DNA of 10,274 bases, taken from NCBI GenBank assembly GCA_964448645.1, contig CAYUZY010000070.1:1-10274 (forward strand). Direction: 5' to 3'. Under the pieces are notes generated by a model that was given only the letters and a program-made list of their open reading frames with translations, did not search any database and had not been told where the DNA came from. The translations under genes were made by a program, and so were the position numbers. This document shows positions 6,907 to 10,274 of the stretch, piece after piece (the first letter of the stretch is position 1; every line of letters starts with the position of its first letter). The stretch is from GCA-2719315 sp964448645 (GTDB lineage: Bacteria > Bacteroidota > Bacteroidia > Flavobacteriales > Flavobacteriaceae).

Positions 6907-7836
6907 CTACTTATCATTATTGTTTTTACGACCAAAAATAGAAAAATGAACATATTTTTTAGGATTTGATTTAAGGTCTATAATTAATGATTCTAATTCT
7001 TTTGATGAATTCATTAAATTATTATATAAAGCTTCATCATTAACTAATTTACCTAATGTTCCTTCATTATTTTCAATTTTTTCCAAAGTGATATTTAATT
7101 TTTCACCAACTACTTCAAAATTATTTATCATGGGTTTAATTTGAGATAATAAAATTGAGTCTGTTATTTGAATTAAATTCTCAGATGTTTTGTTGATATT
7201 ATTAAAAGAAGAATTTATAGTAGTTTTATTTTGCAAAATAATTTCTTTCATAGAATTAGTCAAATCATTAATATTTTTTATTGAAAGAGAAAAATTTTCA
7301 AGTGATTTTTTTAAATTATCCTGCGTTTCGTTATTAACAACATTATTTACCCCAGAAAAAATTGAGTCCACTCCTGAAAGTATTCCCTCAATTTTATTTT
7401 GTATTGGTGCAATTTGTTGATTAATTAATTCTGTTAAACCCGGTTTAATTGAAGAATCTAATTTATCTCCATCTTTAACCACAGAAGAATTACTAAAAAT
7501 TGGCTCTATTGAAATAGCTTTTCCTCCAATAACTCCAACTTCATACAAAATAGCTCTACTTTTATTTGAAAGATTAAGATTTTCAGGAACTGTAAAACTT
7601 ACCTTTATTCCCTTGTAATTATCACCAAAACTAATTCCTATTACCTTGCCTATTGACATTCCATTGACTGTAACATTTGCTCCCAAAGACAAACCTTCAA
7701 CTTCATCATAAACTGAATACAAAACCTTTTCGTTACTAAAAATAGGAGTCCCTTTTAAATAACTATAACCAAAAATTAAAATAAATGCAGAGGCAATAAC
7801 AAAAACTGCGGCATTAATTTCTTTTGAAACTTTCAA
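6907..7836 (-). CDS. MCE/MlaD-family phospholipid transport protein
   Basis: A 309-residue inner-membrane-anchored periplasmic protein. The order is: one N-terminal membrane helix (about 9-27) without a cleavage site, ending GYSYLKGTPIF; an MCE domain (about 37-115) with YSVYDEVEGLSLGANVTVNG and VGVIGGKAISIEP; then a long helical tail (about 135-300) rich in Asn, Ile and Ser that fits the coiled helices by which MCE proteins form hexamers or tunnels. The family ferries lipids between inner and outer membranes, usually with an MlaE permease and MlaF ATPase, which are not in this window. The start is TTG at 7836: the frame is closed by a TAA at 7873-7875 with no ATG between, and TTG gives the family-typical MKVSKEINAA. 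The upstream amidase stop lies 59 bp away, so the two are likely one transcript. The stop is TAG. Confidence 0.88.
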   Translation of the reverse strand: MKVSKEINAAVFVIASAFILIFGYSYLKGTPIFSNEKVLYSVYDEVEGLSLGANVTVNGMSIGKVIGISFGDNYKGIKVSFTVPENLNLSNKSRAILYEVGVIGGKAISIEPIFSNSSVVKDGDKLDSSIKPGLTELINQQIAPIQNKIEGILSGVDSIFSGVNNVVNNETQDNLKKSLENFSLSIKNINDLTNSMKEIILQNKTTINSSFNNINKTSENLIQITDSILLSQIKPMINNFEVVGEKLNITLEKIENNEGTLGKLVNDEALYNNLMNSSKELESLIIDLKSNPKKYVHFSIFGRKNNNDK

Positions 7837-7895
7837 TATTTTAATATAATTTTTTACTAAAAATAATAATAATTATAAAGATAACCTTTGCCAAT

Positions 7896-8999
7896 CTATT
7901 TTAAAGCATCTTTTAATTGAATTTTTTTTCCAGATTTAAAAGCAACTATAAATGCTTTTTTATAACCTTTCTTTTTTGCTCTTCTCATTAGATTTAAAGC
8001 GTTTTTATATTTAGATGTTTTTCCGTAGTAATATCTATAAAGATTTCCCTTCTTTTGTCTTGAAATATCTTTAAGCCCTTTAAAATTATATGATTTGGTA
8101 ACTAGGAGATTTTTACTTGCAGCTATTTGTACTTTAAAAATAATACTACTTTTTAAAGAAGATAAATTATTCTGTCTTTCTTCATAATCAATATTATTAT
8201 TAACAAATGTATCTTCTAGATTATAAAAATAATTTTTGATTCCTTCAGCAATAGTCTCAGCCATTTCACTCTGACCTTTTTTTGAATTAAGGTATGCTCC
8301 TTCCTTTTTATTGGTGAGAAAACCAGTTTCAACAAGCACGCTTGGCATATATGAATATTTTAGAACCATAAACCCTGCTTGTTTTACCGTTCTATTTTTT
8401 CTATTTAATTTATTAACAAAACTATTTTGAATTGAATTAGCGGCTAGAATACTTTGATCTAAATAAGTTTCTTGCATTAAGGTTAATCCAATTACAGATT
8501 CCAGACTATTAGGATCAAATCCATCATAATTTTGAAGATAATTATCCTCTAAAAAAATTACAGAATTTTCTTTTTTTGCAACCTCAAAATTTCTCTCATT
8601 TGCATGAAGCCCCATAACAAATGTTCCAGCTCCATAAACAGACTTATTTTTTTCAAAAGAATCACAATGAATTGAAATAAAGAGATCTGCATCTGCTCTA
8701 TTAGCAATATTAGCTCTTTCAATCAAGTTTACAAAAACATCTTTTTTTCTTGTATAAATAACTTTTATTTTTCTCTCTTTTTCCAATAATTTCCCAACTT
8801 TCAAAGCAATATTTAATGCTATTTTTTTTTCATAATAATTGTTACCTCTATTTCCTGTATCTTTTCCACCATGCCCAGCATCTAAAACAACTGTAAAAAC
8901 ATTTTTTGATGAAATTTTATTCTGTGAAAACAAATAAAAAGGAAAAAAAAGAGTTAATAAGATTAACAAAAAAAATTTAAAGAAAATATTTGTTTTCAA
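7896..8999 (-). CDS. N-acetylmuramoyl-L-alanine amidase (Amidase_3) with SPOR-like C-terminal domain
   Basis: An exported zinc amidase that cuts the bond between N-acetylmuramic acid and the stem peptide in peptidoglycan, needed for cell separation in many bacteria. Residues 1-25 form a signal peptide (hydrophobic run, ending LFSQ). The Amidase_3 domain spans about 35-258, with zinc ligands His43 (DAGHGG), Glu57 (YYEKK) and His111 (SIHCD), and catalytic Glu224 (VETGFLTN); all are present. A loop at about 135-175 between these sites may be the regulatory helix region. Residues about 287-360 (FKVQIAASK to IVAFKSGKK) look like a SPOR-type peptidoglycan-binding domain. The start is TTG at 8999: upstream in frame there are only three sense codons before a TAA, none ATG, and no later Met would keep the signal peptide. 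It diverges from lptD and precedes the MCE gene. Length is normal for the group. Confidence 0.92.
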   Translation of the reverse strand: MKTNIFFKFFLLILLTLFFPFYLFSQNKISSKNVFTVVLDAGHGGKDTGNRGNNYYEKKIALNIALKVGKLLEKERKIKVIYTRKKDVFVNLIERANIANRADADLFISIHCDSFEKNKSVYGAGTFVMGLHANERNFEVAKKENSVIFLEDNYLQNYDGFDPNSLESVIGLTLMQETYLDQSILAANSIQNSFVNKLNRKNRTVKQAGFMVLKYSYMPSVLVETGFLTNKKEGAYLNSKKGQSEMAETIAEGIKNYFYNLEDTFVNNNIDYEERQNNLSSLKSSIIFKVQIAASKNLLVTKSYNFKGLKDISRQKKGNLYRYYYGKTSKYKNALNLMRRAKKKGYKKAFIVAFKSGKKIQLKDALK

Positions 9000-9036
9000 T
9001 CTTAATACTTATTAAAAATCTAATAAGGTTAAAATT

Positions 9037-10274
9037 ATGATTAATTTTGAATACTTTTTTAATTTAATTAACATTTTTAGAGATATTAAATTGCAATCAA
9101 AATTTAATTTTTTTATTATAATATTATACTTGACAAATATCTTCTCTATATTTTCTCAAGAAGAATCAAATAATTTAAAAAAACCGGACTCAATTAAGCA
9201 AGAATCAAAAAATGAAGTGTTATTAGATAAAGTTAGATATAATGCTAAAAATTATGTAAAAATAAATAAAGCTAAAAACAAACTATACCTTTATGATGAA
9301 GCGGAATTATATTATCAAGATATAGAATTAAGAGCAGGTATTATAATCCTTGATTATTCTAAAAATGAAGTTTATGCTGGAAGAATCCCAAACGAAAAAG
9401 ATTCTCTTGTTCAATTCCCTTATTTCAAACAAGCAAATAATGAAGTAAACCCTGATTCAATTAGATTTAATTTTGATACTCAAAAAGCATTAATCTGGAA
9501 TTCTAAATCTGGAGAAAATGGTATGGATATTTTTTCTGCCCTTACAAAAAAACAAAATGATTCAGTATATTATATAAAAGATGCCAGAGTAAGCACGGCA
9601 GGTAAAGTTTTAGGAGGTGAAACAGAAGATTTAGATTATTATTTTAAAGTTAGAAAAGGAAAGTTAATACCTGGAGGGAAAATTATTACAGGATTTACTA
9701 ATATGTTTATAGCAGATATTCCTACGCCTTTAGCTCTTCCTTTCGCTTATTTTCCAACAACACAAACCAAAGAATCTGGATTTATTTTCCCTTCATTTGG
9801 AGAAAGTAATAATAGAGGTTATTACCTCCAAAATGGAGGATATTATCTTGCTTTATCTGACTATTTTGATCTTTCTTTAACTGGGGACTATTATACTAAT
9901 GGAAGTTATGGGTTTAGAGGACAAACTGTTTATAATGTAAAATATAAATTTAGAGGAAACTTTAATTTTAGATATGAAAATCTTATAAATAGTGAGAGAG
10001 GTTTACCTGATTATGGAAAGTCAACCTTTTTTAATTTAACATGGAGTCATACTAAAGATCCTAAATCTAGTCCTAACTCAAATTTTTCAGCATCAGTAAA
10101 CTTTGGTTCAAGTGATTATTATCAAAAGTCTCTTAATCAACTTAATTCTCCTAATTTTTTAAATAACAATTTAAGTTCATCTATTTCTTATTCCAGAACA
10201 TTTCCTGAAAGTCCCCGTGTAACAGTAAGTTTAACTTCAGGAATGTCTCAAAATTCAAGAACAAATGCAGTAAA
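9037..10274 (+). CDS. lptD: LPS-assembly outer-membrane protein LptD (3' end cut by window)
   Basis: The first 412 codons of a Bacteroidota-type LptD/OstA protein, which inserts lipopolysaccharide in the outer leaflet of the outer membrane. Full-length relatives have roughly 900 residues, so more than half lies outside. After a signal peptide (hydrophobic run 23-39, cleavage near FSQ, 39-41), the periplasmic OstA-like domain spans about 60-225 (IKINKAKNKLYLYDEAELYY-like repeats, DSIRFNFDTQKALIWNS). From about 227 the barrel begins with PTPLALPFAYFP, SGFIFPSFGESNNRGYYLQNGG and GDYYTNGSYGF, which are strong family marks. ATG 9037 has a weak AAGG at 9025-9028, but it leaves an unusual 18-residue leader before the signal peptide; TTG 9091 would give MQSKFNFFIIIL, a textbook signal start. 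I keep ATG as default and regard the start as unresolved. The gene diverges from the amidase across 37 bp. Confidence 0.93.
   Translation, partial: MINFEYFFNLINIFRDIKLQSKFNFFIIILYLTNIFSIFSQEESNNLKKPDSIKQESKNEVLLDKVRYNAKNYVKINKAKNKLYLYDEAELYYQDIELRAGIIILDYSKNEVYAGRIPNEKDSLVQFPYFKQANNEVNPDSIRFNFDTQKALIWNSKSGENGMDIFSALTKKQNDSVYYIKDARVSTAGKVLGGETEDLDYYFKVRKGKLIPGGKIITGFTNMFIADIPTPLALPFAYFPTTQTKESGFIFPSFGESNNRGYYLQNGGYYLALSDYFDLSLTGDYYTNGSYGFRGQTVYNVKYKFRGNFNFRYENLINSERGLPDYGKSTFFNLTWSHTKDPKSSPNSNFSASVNFGSSDYYQKSLNQLNSPNFLNNNLSSSISYSRTFPESPRVTVSLTSGMSQNSRTNAV
9042..9049 (+). promoter_or_regulatory. Possible -7 promoter element for lptD
   Basis: TAATTTTG matches the Bacteroidota -7 element TAnnTTTG exactly, but no TTG or TTTG is seen 17-23 bases upstream. 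It overlaps the first codons of lptD if ATG 9037 is the start. If it is a true promoter, transcription would begin near 9056 and translation would have to use the TTG at 9091. Such octamers arise by chance fairly often in DNA this AT-rich, so the call is weak. Confidence 0.2.

Noticed and set aside
6933..6940. Minus-strand TAnnTTTG match (CAAAAATA on plus) as promoter of the Fe-S operon
   Set aside because: It lies inside the MCE coding end, before the probable terminator hairpin, and I did not find a -33 TTTG at suitable spacing.
7190..7420. Plus-strand open frame of 76 codons
   Set aside because: It is wholly opposite the helical tail of the MCE gene and its product mirrors that repetitive AT-rich coding; no start signal or family resemblance.
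1..10274. Mobile element, CRISPR, prophage or defence island
   Set aside because: No direct-repeat arrays, transposase, integrase, tRNA or terminal inverted repeats were seen; gene content and base composition look uniform and housekeeping in nature.

Overview
The window is a very AT-rich stretch of chromosome with the look of a marine or free-living member of the Bacteroidota, most likely Flavobacteriia. Three things point there: the gene products (a two-domain GH3/serine-hydrolase fusion, a Bacteroidota-type LptD, a bacillithiol glycosyltransferase, an amidase with a SPOR-like tail); the poor Shine-Dalgarno sequences; and matches to the Bacteroidota -7 promoter element TAnnTTTG. From memory, a gene order of this kind is common in flavobacteria, so most of the window is ordinary core genome rather than accessory DNA.

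Layout. On the right, lptD (plus strand, 3' end outside the window) diverges from an N-acetylmuramoyl-L-alanine amidase (minus), which is followed 59 bp later by an MCE/MlaD-family lipid-transport gene. Both minus-strand genes appear to start with TTG. A strong AT-rich hairpin just past the MlaD stop probably ends this unit. After a 94 bp gap comes a very tight minus-strand operon of six genes with gaps of 10, 16, 2, 0 and 1 bp: a membrane-anchored 2x[4Fe-4S] protein, a small HAD-family protein, a CCG-domain Fe-S protein, a 160-residue conserved protein of unknown function (often mislabelled an ABC transporter ATPase), the GH3-serine hydrolase fusion, and bshA (3' end outside the window).

How the genes fit together. 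Most of the window concerns the cell envelope: LptD inserts lipopolysaccharide in the outer membrane, the MCE protein moves lipids, and the amidase and GH3 enzyme cut peptidoglycan or its fragments. The other theme is redox. The two Fe-S proteins resemble the two halves of a heterodisulfide-reductase/LutAB-like module and share an operon with the first enzyme of bacillithiol synthesis.

The most notable anomaly is a single in-frame TAA at 3164-3166 that splits the GH3-serine hydrolase gene. The frame is otherwise open and conserved on both sides for 970 sense codons in all. The stop falls just before the catalytic loop, so it is either a recent nonsense mutation or a sequence error. I saw no rRNA, tRNA, CRISPR array, insertion sequence or phage gene, and no gene-free stretch over 300 bp. 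I found no convincing undescribed system; the best candidate for follow-up is the Fe-S/bacillithiol operon.
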